A DNA stretch of 64,000 nucleotides, from contig CM018695.1 of assembly GCA_009363875.1 (NCBI GenBank), positions 60,755,433 to 60,819,432 of the forward strand. The letters run 5' to 3'. The DNA comes from Mikania micrantha (taxonomy: Eukaryota > Streptophyta > Magnoliopsida > Asterales > Asteraceae). The notes under the pieces were generated by a model, which was given only the letters and a program-made list of their open reading frames with translations, was not told the DNA's origin and did not search any database. Of the stretch, positions 35,105-47,280 are shown piece after piece (positions within the stretch are counted from its first letter, which is position 1; every line of letters begins with the position of its first letter). The position numbers were made by a program, and so were the translations under genes.

Positions 35105-36142
35105 TCAGAGATGTTGTCTTGGACATTGGAGTTCCAGAGCTTTGCAATCAGTAAGCTTGAACCTTTCAAGGATGTCCTTGACATAGTTTGATTGACTAAT
35201 GAAAATTCCTGTAGGAGTTTGCTTCACTTGTAGTCCAAGAAAGAAAGTAAGTTCACCCATTGAAATCATTTCAAACATAGACTTCATTAATGATTCAAAG
35301 TCCTTGCAGAGAGATTCATTGGTAGAACCAAAGATAATGTCATCAACATAGATCTGTACTAGCATAATATGTTGATTGGACTTCTTGAAGAAGAGAGTTT
35401 TATCAATTGTTCCTCTCTTAAAGTTGTTAGCCAATAGAAAGGAAGATAAAGTTTCATACCATTTTCGAGGAGCTTGATGCAGCCCATATAGAGCCTTATC
35501 AAGCTTGCAGACATGGTCAGGCTACTTTGGATCTTCAAAACCAGGAGGCTGACACACATATACCTCCTCATCAATTATTCCATAAAGAAAGGCACTTTTC
35601 ACATCCATTTGAAACACTTTGAAGTTCTTGGCAGCTGTAAAGGCCAAAAATATTCTGATTGCTTCAATTCTTGCAACTAGAGCAAAAAATTCATCATAAT
35701 CTATGCCTTCTTCCTAAGTATACCCTTGAACCACCAACCTAGCCTTGTTCTTGATGACAACACCTTTGTCATCCTTCTTGTTTCTGAATACCCATTTTGT
35801 TCCAATGGCATACTTTCCCTTAGGTAAAGGGCAAATCTTCCATATTCCCTGCCTTTCAAACTGAAGAAGCTCCTCCTGCATGGCTTCTACCCAACTATTG
35901 TCTTTCAATGCCTCAGCAACTTTCTTTGGTTCTACTTGGGATAGAAAGCAAGAAAACAAACAGATGTTTGCTTCATGCATAGAGTTTCTTGTTCTTACTC
36001 CTTCTTCAACATTACCAATAATGTTCTCAACTGGATGGGTGTTATGGATGCGAGTTCTAGGAATCACATCCAGATGAGAAGCTAGATCTAGATCTCTTAA
36101 CTCAAGGTTAGGAAGTACCACCTCAAGCTGGATTTCTGGCAT
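35105..36142 (-). pseudogene. Reverse transcriptase of copia C, interrupted
   Basis: The RT starts with the MQEELLQFERQGIW and KWVFRNKKDDKG motifs and includes the active site YVDDIIFGSTN (both aspartates present, about 35335). In-frame stops occur at about 35714 (after QGYT) and 35524. A frameshift near 35105 separates the C-terminal part. At 35714 the expected residue is Gln, so the stop is probably a C-to-T change. Confidence 0.85.
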
Positions 36143-36345
36143 ATCTTGTGGTCTTTAAGATTGGACTGTTGTGGGATCACTTTCTCTGGGAAAAGAAGTT
36201 TCCAGAGTTGTTGGTACAGCTGATGGACTCACATCTTCTTCTTGACTCATTAGAACTGAAGTAGAGTCACTTAAAGGGACAGCATGAGATGTGTTCACTG
36301 TCTCATACTGAGAGACATCATTATGTGCTGAAGTGGATTCTGCCA

Positions 36346-37850
36346 AGATTTGTCTTCAAGCTATTGGCAGTTCAACACGAAAGTCTTCTTCTCTTGTGGA
36401 CTGGGAGAAGTATGTGGTAGTTGACTGTAACTCTGGAACATACTCTTTCACAAGATTAAATGCATATGTAAAGCTATCAAGATCAAATAGCCAATCAGGA
36501 CCAGTTCCAGGCTTATTGATAGTATGTTCATTGAACTGAACATTTGCAGACTCTTTAATAATTCTAGAAGCTTTGATGTATACTCTATATGCTTTTGCAT
36601 GTGAAGAGTACCTAACAAAGTAGCCCTCTGTTGATTTCTCAGCAAACTTGGCTAGGTGATCTTTGGTATTCAAGATGGTGCATTGACATCCATATGGTTT
36701 GAGAAATCCAATAAATGGCTTTCTCTTATGCCATATTTCATAAGGAGTCATACCATGTGTCTTAACTACCAATATTCTATTTTGAACATAACAAGCAGTG
36801 TTGACTGCTTTTGCCCAAAAAGTTATTGGAAGTTTGGCATCAGACAACATGGTTCTTGCAGCCTTAATTAGTGTCATATTCCTTCTCTCAGCAACACCAT
36901 TTTGTTATGGAGTCCTAGGAGCACTAAATTGTCTTGTTATACCTTTAGATTCACAAAAAGAATTTAAAACATGATTCTTGAATTCTGTTCCTTGATCTAA
37001 TCTAATTATTTTTACATGATGATCACTTTCATTCTCCACCCTAAGTATGAATGACTTTAGGGTCTCAGTAGTTTCATCCTTGGTACTTAAGAAAAATACC
37101 CAGGTGTACCGAGAGAAATCATCAGTGACCACCAAGCCATATGAGTTTCTACCAAGACATTTAACACTTGTGGGGCCAAACAAGTCCATGTAGAGTAAAT
37201 GCAAGACTGTTGTGATTGAATTTATCTCTTTGGGATGATGAGATGTTTTGTGCTGCTTACCTTTCAAGCATGCAACACATTTATCAACACAAATGAATTC
37301 TTTTGTTGGTAAACCAGTTACTAAGTTATTTTTGACAAGTTTATTCATATTTTTAAGGTTTGCATGACAAAGTCTCCTATGCCAAAGATATGATTCATCA
37401 AGTGAAGCTTTTGAGACAAAGCAACTTATATTACTAAGTGGTGCAGCTGTGCTCATGTCTAGCATATACATGTTGTTTCTTCTTGGAGCTCTGAGCAGAA
37501 TCTGATCATTTGGGATTACAAATCCTGGCTTCAGAACAATGTATTCATGCTCAGTAAACAACATGTTGTGCTTTTGATCACACACCTGTGATACACTCAG
37601 TAAATTGTAATTTAGTTCCTTTACAAAATGCACATTCTCAAAGCTTACCTTGCCATTTGTGATTGTGCCCCTACCTGTGATGTATCCTCCCACTGGATCA
37701 CTTCCAAATGCAACAGACCCACCAAAGAATGGTTCATATTTGTGCAGGTGAGTCTTATTGCCTGTCATGTGCCTAGAACAACCACTGTCAACAATCCATA
37801 AGTTGCTCTTTGATTCCTGCTGCCCCTGCGCATGACCAGAAGTGAATTAG
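36346..37850 (-). pseudogene. Protease and integrase of copia C, one internal stop
   Basis: The protease motif WIVDSGCSRHMTG lies at about 37790-37760. The integrase zinc-binding region (HRRLCHANL ... CVDKCVAC) and D-D-E core follow: YMDLFGP, IRLDQGTEF and, past the break, GVAERRN. A TAA at about 36905 interrupts the frame just before the catalytic glutamate. The copia-typical order protease-integrase-RT is what separates this element from the gypsy elements. The region after 36356 leads into the integrase-RT linker. Confidence 0.85.
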
Positions 37851-39818
37851 TTCCTGATGGGAACCCAAGCCCATGTGGTCTTGGGTTTTCCATAAGCATC
37901 ATTGTAAGTAAATTTCTTTGAAATCATCTTAGGTGGGACAGATGATGAGTTTGTTGTTGGTAGGACTGGTGGTTGAACAGATGGTTTAGCTATTTCCTTT
38001 TTCTTCCATATCTGCTTGACTTTTGAGGTTGTCAGAAGAGTTTGCTTCTTTTGACAGTCATCGGAAGCACCTTTTGTCTTCCCTTCCGATGACTTGGTTT
38101 TTGCTGAATTATTGGGCTTTACTTCCGAAATTCTTCTTCTTCCGAAGGGAAAAGATTTCTTTGGTTTGTAGGAAGCCTTCTTTGCATGTGCTTCCGATGT
38201 TCTCTTTCCTTTGGAAGCCTTTCTTTCCTGATCTTCCAAAACATTCTTTTCGGAAGCCTTCTTATTCTGATTATCAGAAATGCTTGCTTACGACACTTTC
38301 TTTCCGAAACCCTTCTTGTCTTGTTTATTCCGACTATCAGAAGTACTTGCTTCCGATACTTTCTTTCTTGAGTTTCTTCCTGGTTCTTCCGAAGAAACAG
38401 ATGACATGTTCCAACTCTCCTTTCTTCCTCTTCCTTGTTTCTCAGAAAACATTCTGCTTCTTGGATTATAGAAGCAATCAGCAGCAAAGTGATTTTTATC
38501 CCCACACATCAAACATACAGTCTGATTGAATTATTGATGCTAATTTTTGTTGAAGGAAGTTGAGCTTTGATTCACAGGAGATGATGGTTTGGATGTTCCA
38601 ACAGACTTGTTGGCTGGAAGATTTACCTGTTTCCCTGAAAAAGTGGTCTTTCTCTCCTTTGACCTGCCCCTTTTGGACTTGTCTGATGGACAAGTAAAAT
38701 AGTCATCTGAGGAGGTATTCCCATTTTGAATGTTCTTAGCTTTGACAAAAACTGATTGATGTTTCTTAAATTAAAGCTGTTTTTTCTGTTTCTAAGTTTG
38801 TTGGAATATCATCCTCATCTGAGCATGTTGAGTTACTTGGGTTTAGATCAGAGAGATTATCAATTTTCACCACCTTGTGTATGTCCAATTCATCATCATA
38901 CACAAGGTCAACTACTGGTTTACACCTAATCTCTACTATGGGAGTGTAGGCAGATGGAGGCTCCATTTTGTTATAACCCAAACCAGCCCCCTTCTTATTT
39001 ACCAGTTCAGTTGTGCTGCTCATTTTGAAAAGTTTTTCATACTTTTCACCTTGGCTTAAAAATTTGTCTCTATAAGACTCAGCCAATACAAGTTCAGTCT
39101 TGGCAGTGGTTAGTCTTTCTAAAAGATTGTTAATTTGACACTGTTTGTTAGTGTCTTCACATTTTAAGCTAGAAATGGTCTTTTCCATTTCTACAATCTT
39201 TTCTTTGTAATTTCTTTCAGATTCAAATAAATTTTCCTTGACTACTTGTAATGACTCAAGTTCATTACAGAGTTGAGAATTTATTCCTTTAAAAACATTT
39301 AACTTCTCTAAACATTCAGGTGTGCACATATCATCAGTTACCTTGAATGAAGAAGTTGAATCATTTGCCATCAGAGCACTGTTGGAGATGGAAGGATCTT
39401 CAGCTTGGAAGCTCCAATCTGCAAAGTCTTGTTTTTCAATGTTTGCACTGTTTGTTGAACTTAGTAGTCTTTGATGTAGTTGCCCAAAGGTTGAAGGCTG
39501 AGTGCCTGAGGACTTGCATTCTCTAGCAAAGTGCGCTAGCTGTTGGCAGTTGAAACATTTGAGCTTTGATTTGTCAAGCCCAAACCCAGTCTTCATATTG
39601 TGCTTTTTGAACTGCCTGACAGTTCTTTGGTAGATATTCTTTGCTCTATAGGAAATCATGGCCATCTGGTAATTTATGTCCATCTCCTCAAGATCATCTG
39701 CAGGAATGCCATCTAAGTCTTCCTGGCACAAGTGAAAGTAATTGGTTTCCTCAGCCATGAAAGCTCCTTGTCCAGAGGTTAAAGGTGGAGTGTGGGGCCC
39801 CGAAACCGGGCACCTCAC
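37851..39818 (-). pseudogene. Gag C-terminal part of copia C with two zinc knuckles
   Basis: To the left of the gypsy-2 insertion the minus-strand frame resumes. It carries the zinc knuckle CFNCQQLAHFAREC (about 39560-39515) and a long coiled-coil-like stretch. A second knuckle, MCGDKNHFAADC, lies at 38510-38470. Between and after these are several stops and shifts (near 38766, 38496, 38288). The 38040-38400 part is a serine/lysine-rich linker whose codons contain repeated CTTCCGAAG-type motifs. The first ~9 codons of the longest open stretch belong to the gypsy-2 LTR, not to gag. Confidence 0.75.
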
Positions 39819-42121
39819 AGAGGTTGGTTCTCATCATAACACATAGCTCTTAAACTAAAAACTTTCATAATCATGCAGCGGAAATGTAAACATAGTTTGA
39901 TAAACAGAAATCAATAAAGTGTCTGTATCAAAAACATATCGGATTTGCCAAAACCAATGGATCGTCTAACTGGATGCCCGAGCTCCATGCCTCCTCTTAT
40001 CATACCTTCAACCTGACATACATGCTAAATCAAGTCAGCTTACGCTGGTGAGTTCTAGTTTTCATAAAACAACATTTAACATACTTAACATACACATCAT
40101 TTCATTCACATAGTCCATAACCTTAGCACATAACATCCTTACATCATCATCATCATACGTTCCCCTGTTACCATACGAACAGTGGGCTTATGCCTGCACA
40201 AGGCTCCATACCCAGTTATAGTCGTGGTTGACTATCATACCCAGTTATAGTCGTGGTTGACTATCATACCCAGTTATAGTCGTGGTTGACTATCATACCC
40301 AGTTATAGTCGTGGTTGACTATCATACCCAGTTATAGTCGTGGTTGACTATCATACCCAGTTATAGTCGTGGTTGACTATCATACCCAGTTATAGTCGTG
40401 GTTGACTATCATACCCAGTTATAGTCGTGGTTGACTATCATACCCAGTTATAGTCGTGGTTGACTATCATACCCAGCCATCACAAGAGCTGGTACACCTT
40501 TCATACTTATCCTATAACACGTATAGGACATCGTTCGTTCGTCATACATGATATACTAGCATTATATCATCTTTTATCATAATCATCATAACATTTACTG
40601 CTAACATCATAACATCATTCATAGCAGTCATCATGGCATCTTAGACATGTTATACTAGCATCGTCTCATCATACCATCATAGCATACTGTCATCATGCAC
40701 AGTTCATCATAGCATACTAGCATCATCAGCATATCATAATATCATGTCGTCATGCCTACATATCATACTTTCATCCTAGCAACCTAGGACCTCGTCATAC
40801 TCCTATAACGGTTCTCATAGTTATCATCATGAAGCATGTTGTCATAAAGCCATCATCATATCAAATGCTAGCATCATCTTCATGTCATGTTATTCATCAT
40901 CATAATTCATTTCTCATGCATTCATCATACTTATCATACTTTCATGCTTAGATCATACTAGCACATACGCATGCATACATAGTCAGGGCATACCATCATT
41001 CATTCATCATCATAAGCACATAACATCATAACATAACCATAAGCATGTATGTCAGCCCAAAACAGTTAACATGAAATAGGGCGTCTAGAACTCACCTGAC
41101 AGTAGACTCTTGTTAACCTTAGCCGAACTCCTTAGCTAGGGCCTTAAGGACCTATATCAGTTACATCATATCGTCACATACCATCACATCACATACTTAG
41201 ACTTAGAAATTATTCTAAGTCCTCATAGCCTACTAGTCCCCCTTTCTGAATCCAAGTTCTCGAAACTTAGCTAAGTGTTCGAAACCCTTGAAATTCGTTA
41301 AGTTCTCATGTACACGAATTGCCATGTACTCGAAACATCCCTTGTTCACGAAATGCCCTGTACACGAAATTCCATGTACACGAAATAGCCATTGTACTCG
41401 AAATACCCCTGTACACGAAATTCCATGTACACGAAATAGCCATTGTATTCGAAATACCCATGTACTCGAAATACTCATGTACACGAAATTCTAAGTATGA
41501 TTTCGAGTACCCTTAGTGCATAGCTTCGTGTACTCATCATTTTGTCATTAAACATCTCAGAAATTCATCTAAGACCTTGGGGAGCTAGTTCTAGGTTCCT
41601 TATGTTGTTACCAACGTATTGGAACCTCAAAGTTATGAACTTTATGCATAAAGGTGTGAGCTTTATGCATAAGTTCACCCTTTGTTTAACCATCCTAACT
41701 TTTGTATAAAAATCCAGCTTTCTATACATGAATCACTTACTTGAAGGTAGCTGATCCTCCTGGTAGAATCCCGTGCGTTTCCTACTTCGTTTGGTCGATC
41801 AAAGTTTGATTCTTGAAATTCTTGGACTTAAACTTCGTGTACTCGAGAGGGACTGTGCTTCCAACCAAAGGTTGTCACATTTCCCAAGGCACGACTATTT
41901 ATAGACAAGGTGCCCGTACTCGAACACCTGAGTACACGAAATAGGGAGTACTCGAAATATGGTGTACTCGAAATATGGTGTACTCGAAATCTCCATATTT
42001 CGAGTACACGATTTCTAAGCCCCATCTTAGTTATTTTCGTCTATTTTCCCACAAGTTACCTATCCGTTATACGTACGTAGAATTCAAATAACTTGTATCT
42101 TAGAAAATTTGGGATGTTACA
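39791..42121 (-). repeat. 3' LTR of gypsy-2 (2331 bp)
   Basis: On the plus strand it runs TGTGGGGCCCC...GGGATGTTACA, so the element-sense start is TGTAACATCCC. It contains nine copies of a 29-bp tandem unit (40211-40471) and clusters of GTACACGAAAT/GTACTCGAAAT at 41300-41500 and 41930-42010. Confidence 0.95.
40211..40471. repeat. 29-bp tandem array, 9 copies
   Basis: Nine identical copies of CCCAGTTATAGTCGTGGTTG + ACTATCATA, without spacers. The other LTR has eight. Confidence 0.95.
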
Positions 42122-42165
42122 AGTCTCCCCTCCTTACAATAGGTTTCGTCCCGAAACCTGCCTTG
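42122..42165 (-). other. Hairpin and polypurine tract of gypsy-2
   Basis: In element sense, GGTTTCGGGACGAAACC (7-bp stem) is followed by AAGGAGGGGAGACT next to the 3' LTR. Same layout as 13878-13919. Confidence 0.8.
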
Positions 42166-45100
42166 TTACACATCGAACAAATGAGGATACAACTCCCTCA
42201 TCTCGTCTTCCAATTCCCACGTCGTGTCTGAACCTTTCCGATGCTTCCACTGAACCCTTACTTGACGAACCGTTTTATTCCTTAACTGCTTTTCCTTCGT
42301 ATCCACAATGGCGACTGGTTCTTCAATGTAGTTCAGTCGATTATCTACCTCAATGTCATCTAAAGGAACATGCGCCTGCTCGTCTGCCAAGCACTTCCTA
42401 AGATGCGACACGTGAAAGGTAGGATGAATCCCGTTCAGCTCTTCTGGTAGGTCTAGTCGATACGCGACCTTCCCTACCCTTGCCTTTATCGAAAATGGTC
42501 CAATGTACCTCGGACTCAACTTGCCTCGCTTTCTGAATCGAATGATTCCTTTCCATGGTGATACTTTCAGCAACACTCGATCGCCAACATCAAACTCGAT
42601 CGGTCTCCGGCGCTTGTCAGCGTAGGACTTTTGGCGATCTTGTGCAGCTTTCATACGTGCTTTTATCACCCGTAGTTTTTCTGCCATATCAATCACAGCA
42701 GCCTTGTTTCCCATTTCTTTCTGTCCAACTTCACCCCAGCATACCGGGGTTCTACATCGTCGTCCGTACAACGCCTCGTATGGGGGCATTCCGATACTAG
42801 AGTGATAGCTGTTGTTATATGAAAACTCCACCAAGGGCAAGTGGTCATCCCAGCTTCCTCCAAAATCGATAATGCACGCCCTAAGCATATCCTCCAACGT
42901 TTGGATAGTCCTTTCTGACTGTCCATCAGTCTGAGGGTGATAGGCGGTACTGATATTTAACCTCGTTCCCATAGCATCATGAAACTGCTTCCAGAATCTG
43001 GAAGTAAACCTCGTATCTCGATCTGACACAATGGAGACAGGAACTCCATGTCTGGCCACAATCTCCTTTACGAACAACTCAGACAACCTTTCGGACGTAT
43101 ACGTTTCCCTGATAGGGAGAAAGTGTGCACTCTTCGTCAGTCGGTCCACAATCACCCAAATGGTATCATGTCGCTTAGCTGTCTTTGGTAGCTTGGTAAT
43201 GAAATCCATGGTGATGTGTTCCCATTTCCATTCCGGTACCTCTAGAGGTTGCACATATCCGTAGGGCTTCTGATGTTCAGCCTTCACTTGCGCACAAGTA
43301 AGGCACCTGTTCACATACTGCATCACATTAAACTTCATGCCCGGCCACCAATAATCCTGTCGGAGATCTTGATACATCTTCGTTGCACCGGGGTGTACCG
43401 AGTATCGTGACTTGTGGGCTTCGTCTAAAATCCTCGCTCGAATGTCCCCATTTCTGGGCACCCACATTCGACCGAATCGTATCTTTATCCCATGGTCATT
43501 GTCTTCCAAGTTCTTGACTTGTCCGAAGACGCGTTCAAAACCCACATTCTCTTCTTTCAATCCCTCCTGTTGCGCCTGTTTGAGCTCGTTCAGAAGGTCT
43601 GGCGTTATCACCAAACTATACGATTTCACTCGTATGGCAGGATGATCAGTCTTGCGACTCAAAGCATCTGCCACCACATTGGCCTTTCCCGGGTGATATA
43701 GAATATCACAGTCATAATCCTTTAACAGCTCAAGCCATCGTCTCTGCCTCATATTCAAATCCTTTTGCTCGAAGAAATACTTCAAGCTCTTGTGGTCGGT
43801 ATAGATGGTACTCCTTACTCCATACAAATAGTGCCTCCATATTTTCAATGCAAACACCACTGCAGCGAGTTCAAGATCGTGGGTCGGGTAGTTAGCCTCA
43901 TGAATCTTTAGCTGGCGCGAAGCATAAGCTATCACCCTTCCCCTTTGCATTAGTACACATCCCAACCCTTGTCGTGACGCATCGGCATACACAACAAGAT
44001 CATCATTCCCATCCGGCAGTGCTAGAACAGGAGCTTGGGTAAGTTTCTCCTTCAGCACTGAAAACGCTTGTTCTTGGTTTGGACCCCATTCGTACTTTAC
44101 GTCTTTCTTCGTGAGCTTCGTCAGTGGCGTCGCTATCTTGGAGAAGTCCTGAATGAATCTCCGATAGTAACCGGCCAAACCAAGAAAACTGCGTACTTCT
44201 GTCGGTGACTTTGGAGGACTCCATTTCATAATCGTTTCAACTTTAGCTGGATCTACCATAATGCCTTCTGGGTTCACCACGTGACCCAGAAACTGTACCT
44301 CTCGTAGCCAGAAAGCGCATTTGGAGAACTTAGCATAAAGTTCCTCTTTCCTCAGGATTTCCAATACCTCACGTACGTGGCAAGCATGGTCTCCCTCGTT
44401 CTTTGAATAAATCAAAATATCGTCAATAAACACTATCACCGATCGGTCCAGCATCGGTCGACATACCCTGTTCATCAAATCCATAAATGCTGCAGGAGCA
44501 TTCGTCAATCCAAACGACATAACGAGAAACTCGTAATGTCCATAACGCGTACGGAAAGCAGTCTTTGGAATATCCTGCTCTCGAACTTTCAACTGATGGT
44601 AACCGGATCGGAGATCTATCTTCGAGAACCAGCTTGCACCTTGCAATTGATCGAACAAGTCATCAATTCTAGGTAGAGGATACCTGTTCTTTACGGTCAA
44701 CTTATTCAGTTCCCTGTAGTCAATACACATACGCATACTTCCATCCTTCTTCTTAACGAACAGCACCGGTGCTCCCCACGGAGAGACACTCGGTCGTATA
44801 AAACCTTTATCAAGGAGTTCTTGTAGCTGGGTCATCATTTCCTTCATCTCTGTTGGAGCTAAACGGTAAGGTGCTTTGGCAACGGGTTGTGCCCCCGGCA
44901 CTAAGTCGATCTGGAACTCAATTTCCCGTCCGGGTGGTAATCCAGGCAATTCCTCAGGGAATACATCGGGGAAGTTACACACCACGGGAACATCATCAAT
45001 CGTCCTCGTATCCGTACGTTCCTCAATCGCGTAGGCCAAGTAGGCTACACACCCTCGCCGCATCATAACATCAGCCTTGATCATCGAAATGATCTTTGGC

Positions 45101-46725
45101 GCATACATCGCTTTATCACCATAAACCGTCACGGAGCTCCCATCCATCGCACGTAAACATATCATCTTTCGTCGACATACAATGTTAGCCTCATATTTGG
45201 CTAACCAGTCCATACCCAAAACCACATCGAATCCTCCTAAGGTAATAAGAAACAATCGGACAGGGAACCTATGACCTTCTATCTCAACGTAACAATCATC
45301 AATAGCCTCAGTCACCCTGGTCATCTTACCAATAGCCGTCTCTACATCAAATACCCGATCTATCTTCTTAACCTTCCCAGATAACCCATCACAGAAAGTA
45401 GAAGACACAAAACTCATACTGGCACCAGAATCAAACAATACAGAAGCAGGAATATTGTTGATAGAAAAGGTACCTGTGACCACGTCCGGGTCCACAATCG
45501 CATCATCCTTCGTCATCGTAAAGGCTCGTGCTTTAGCCTTCTGCTTCTCCTTTCCTTTCTCCTCTTTCTTACCCGAGCCCGAAGCATCGGCCCGTGGTTG
45601 TCTGCAATCCTTGGACAGATGTCCAAACCCGTTGCAGTTGTAGCATCTGGTGGCACTCGGACAATTGCTGGAGAAATGTCCCGTCTTTCCGCATCGAAAA
45701 CATAAGTTAGTGCCCACCAAGCACTGTCCGGTGTGAATTTTACCACACTTGTTGCATCGGTTCGCATCCTCACGCTTCATCTTCTTGCCTGAAAACTTTC
45801 GTTGGTCTGTTCGACCCCTCTTAGTCCCGGAGGACTCTTTCACCTTTGCTTCTTCTTTGACTGGCTCGGCTGACATAACATCATCCCAAACTATGCCACT
45901 AAGCTCCACAGTGGAATCATAAGTCTTGGGAGCATTCGCCTTCACATGAATCCGAACCTTGGGAGGCAAACCCTCCATGTACAACTTCACCCTGCGTTCC
46001 TCGGTAGAAACCAGATGAGGAACAAGTCTTGCCATCTCATTAAATCGTGAAGTGTACTGCCTGTGATTCAGGCTTCCCGCCTTCAGCACCAGAAACTCCC
46101 TTTCAACCTTATCCAGCTCATTCTTGGGACAAAACTGCTTAGTGACCAGTTCCTTTAAATCATCCCAAGTCATCTTCTCTACATCAGCTGCAGCCTTGGA
46201 CTGCTTAATGGTGTTCCACCAGTGAAGTGCCTCCTCGACAAAAGAGTGAGCTGCAAACTTAACAGCTTGATCGACTCGGCATTCACTGATGGAGATAACA
46301 GCCTCCATCGCGGATACCCAGTGGCAGGTGGCCACAGCATCCTTCTTACCATCGAAGGTCGGTGGGTTGCATCCCTTGAAGGACTTGTAGTCACAGCCCT
46401 TCAGTTTCCCAGTCATAGAGTCGCCGCTCTTCGTCTCGATGATCACCACCTCATCTTCTTTGGTGCTCTCCTTAGTTCCTTCAGACTTGTCTTTTAGAGC
46501 ATCCTTCAGTGCCTTAGCAATCATTGCCGGCATCTTTTCATCCATGATCTTGCAGACCTCATCAGAAATAGCCTTCACCACGATAGGCTCTAGAGTGAAC
46601 TCGTCTTCATTCTCAGGTTGCTCGTTGTGCTCGTGGTCGTCTTCGTTGACGGGTTCTTCAGCCTCGACATGTGGTTCTTCAGCTACCTGTGGTTTCTTTC
46701 GCGGTCTACCCTTTTGTCCGGCCAT
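42166..46725 (-). CDS. Gag-Pol polyprotein of gypsy-2, intact (1519 aa)
   Basis: A single open frame from ATG (46725) to the stop next to the hairpin. Approximate domains: Gag core 125-260; three zinc knuckles at ~325-375 (CNKCGKIHTGQC, CFRCGKTGHFSSNC, CYNCNGFGHLSKDC); aspartic protease LFDSGAS at ~432; reverse transcriptase ~600-790 with FIDD at ~765; RNase H ~900-1010 (YADASRQGLG, TDHKSLKYF); integrase H-H-C-C at ~1085-1130 and D-D-E core ~1173-1290 (MDFITK, SDRDTRF, GQSERTIQ); chromodomain-like C-terminus ~1440-1519. Protease, RT, RNase H and integrase together turn the RNA into integrated DNA; the chromodomain is the targeting module of chromoviruses. All listed catalytic residues are present and there is no stop. 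This is the only full-length intact coding region longer than 1 kb in the window. Confidence 0.95.
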   Translation of the reverse strand: MAGQKGRPRKKPQVAEEPHVEAEEPVNEDDHEHNEQPENEDEFTLEPIVVKAISDEVCKIMDEKMPAMIAKALKDALKDKSEGTKESTKEDEVVIIETKSGDSMTGKLKGCDYKSFKGCNPPTFDGKKDAVATCHWVSAMEAVISISECRVDQAVKFAAHSFVEEALHWWNTIKQSKAAADVEKMTWDDLKELVTKQFCPKNELDKVEREFLVLKAGSLNHRQYTSRFNEMARLVPHLVSTEERRVKLYMEGLPPKVRIHVKANAPKTYDSTVELSGIVWDDVMSAEPVKEEAKVKESSGTKRGRTDQRKFSGKKMKREDANRCNKCGKIHTGQCLVGTNLCFRCGKTGHFSSNCPSATRCYNCNGFGHLSKDCRQPRADASGSGKKEEKGKEKQKAKARAFTMTKDDAIVDPDVVTGTFSINNIPASVLFDSGASMSFVSSTFCDGLSGKVKKIDRVFDVETAIGKMTRVTEAIDDCYVEIEGHRFPVRLFLITLGGFDVVLGMDWLAKYEANIVCRRKMICLRAMDGSSVTVYGDKAMYAPKIISMIKADVMMRRGCVAYLAYAIEERTDTRTIDDVPVVCNFPDVFPEELPGLPPGREIEFQIDLVPGAQPVAKAPYRLAPTEMKEMMTQLQELLDKGFIRPSVSPWGAPVLFVKKKDGSMRMCIDYRELNKLTVKNRYPLPRIDDLFDQLQGASWFSKIDLRSGYHQLKVREQDIPKTAFRTRYGHYEFLVMSFGLTNAPAAFMDLMNRVCRPMLDRSVIVFIDDILIYSKNEGDHACHVREVLEILRKEELYAKFSKCAFWLREVQFLGHVVNPEGIMVDPAKVETIMKWSPPKSPTEVRSFLGLAGYYRRFIQDFSKIATPLTKLTKKDVKYEWGPNQEQAFSVLKEKLTQAPVLALPDGNDDLVVYADASRQGLGCVLMQRGRVIAYASRQLKIHEANYPTHDLELAAVVFALKIWRHYLYGVRSTIYTDHKSLKYFFEQKDLNMRQRRWLELLKDYDCDILYHPGKANVVADALSRKTDHPAIRVKSYSLVITPDLLNELKQAQQEGLKEENVGFERVFGQVKNLEDNDHGIKIRFGRMWVPRNGDIRARILDEAHKSRYSVHPGATKMYQDLRQDYWWPGMKFNVMQYVNRCLTCAQVKAEHQKPYGYVQPLEVPEWKWEHITMDFITKLPKTAKRHDTIWVIVDRLTKSAHFLPIRETYTSERLSELFVKEIVARHGVPVSIVSDRDTRFTSRFWKQFHDAMGTRLNISTAYHPQTDGQSERTIQTLEDMLRACIIDFGGSWDDHLPLVEFSYNNSYHSSIGMPPYEALYGRRCRTPVCWGEVGQKEMGNKAAVIDMAEKLRVIKARMKAAQDRQKSYADKRRRPIEFDVGDRVLLKVSPWKGIIRFRKRGKLSPRYIGPFSIKARVGKVAYRLDLPEELNGIHPTFHVSHLRKCLADEQAHVPLDDIEVDNRLNYIEEPVAIVDTKEKQLRNKTVRQVRVQWKHRKGSDTTWELEDEMRELYPHLFDV

Positions 46726-47043
46726 CTTAACTTTCTACATAATGCAACAATTGATGAGTCAGCATAGGAATCAGTTTAGCACGAAATAAGCGTTGTAAAT
46801 CGTTAATGACGTTGATCAGGTGTTATTAACCATTTACCCAACTCATAGGCTCTAAACGTTTCCCATCCCATCTCTTCAATGTGCATGACACTAACTGCTT
46901 TCATAACATTACATCTAACCCTTAACTCATACATAAACATTCAACTCGTGGCATCCGTCATCCGTGGTTGGCAATCCGCATCCATTAATCCCATTCTCAG
47001 TTTAAGTCTTGGCATTTGGGATGCCAAGATCTCTCAAACTATG

Positions 47044-47055
47044 GCTCTGATACCA
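47044..47055 (-). other. Primer binding site of gypsy-2
   Basis: On the minus strand TGGTATCAGAGC starts 3 bp after the 5' LTR end. Confidence 0.9.
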
Positions 47056-47280
47056 ACTTGTGGGGCCCCGAAACCGGGCACCTCACAGAGGTTGGTTCTC
47101 ATCATAACACATAGCTCTTAAACTAAAAACTTTCATAATCATGCAGCGGAAATGTAAACATAGTTTGATAAACAGAAATCAATAAAGTGTCTGTATCAAA
47201 AACATATCGGATTTGCCAAAACCAATGGATCGTCTAACTGGATGCCCGAGCTCCATGCCTCCTCTTATCATACCTTCAAC

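Noticed and set aside
40211..40471. 29-bp direct repeats as a CRISPR-like array
   Set aside because: The units are head to tail with no spacers, lie in a plant LTR, and recur in both LTRs. It is a minisatellite.
42093..46789. Numerous plus-strand open frames opposite gypsy-2 gag-pol
   Set aside because: They are mirror frames of a conserved 1519-codon coding region and show no recognisable domains.
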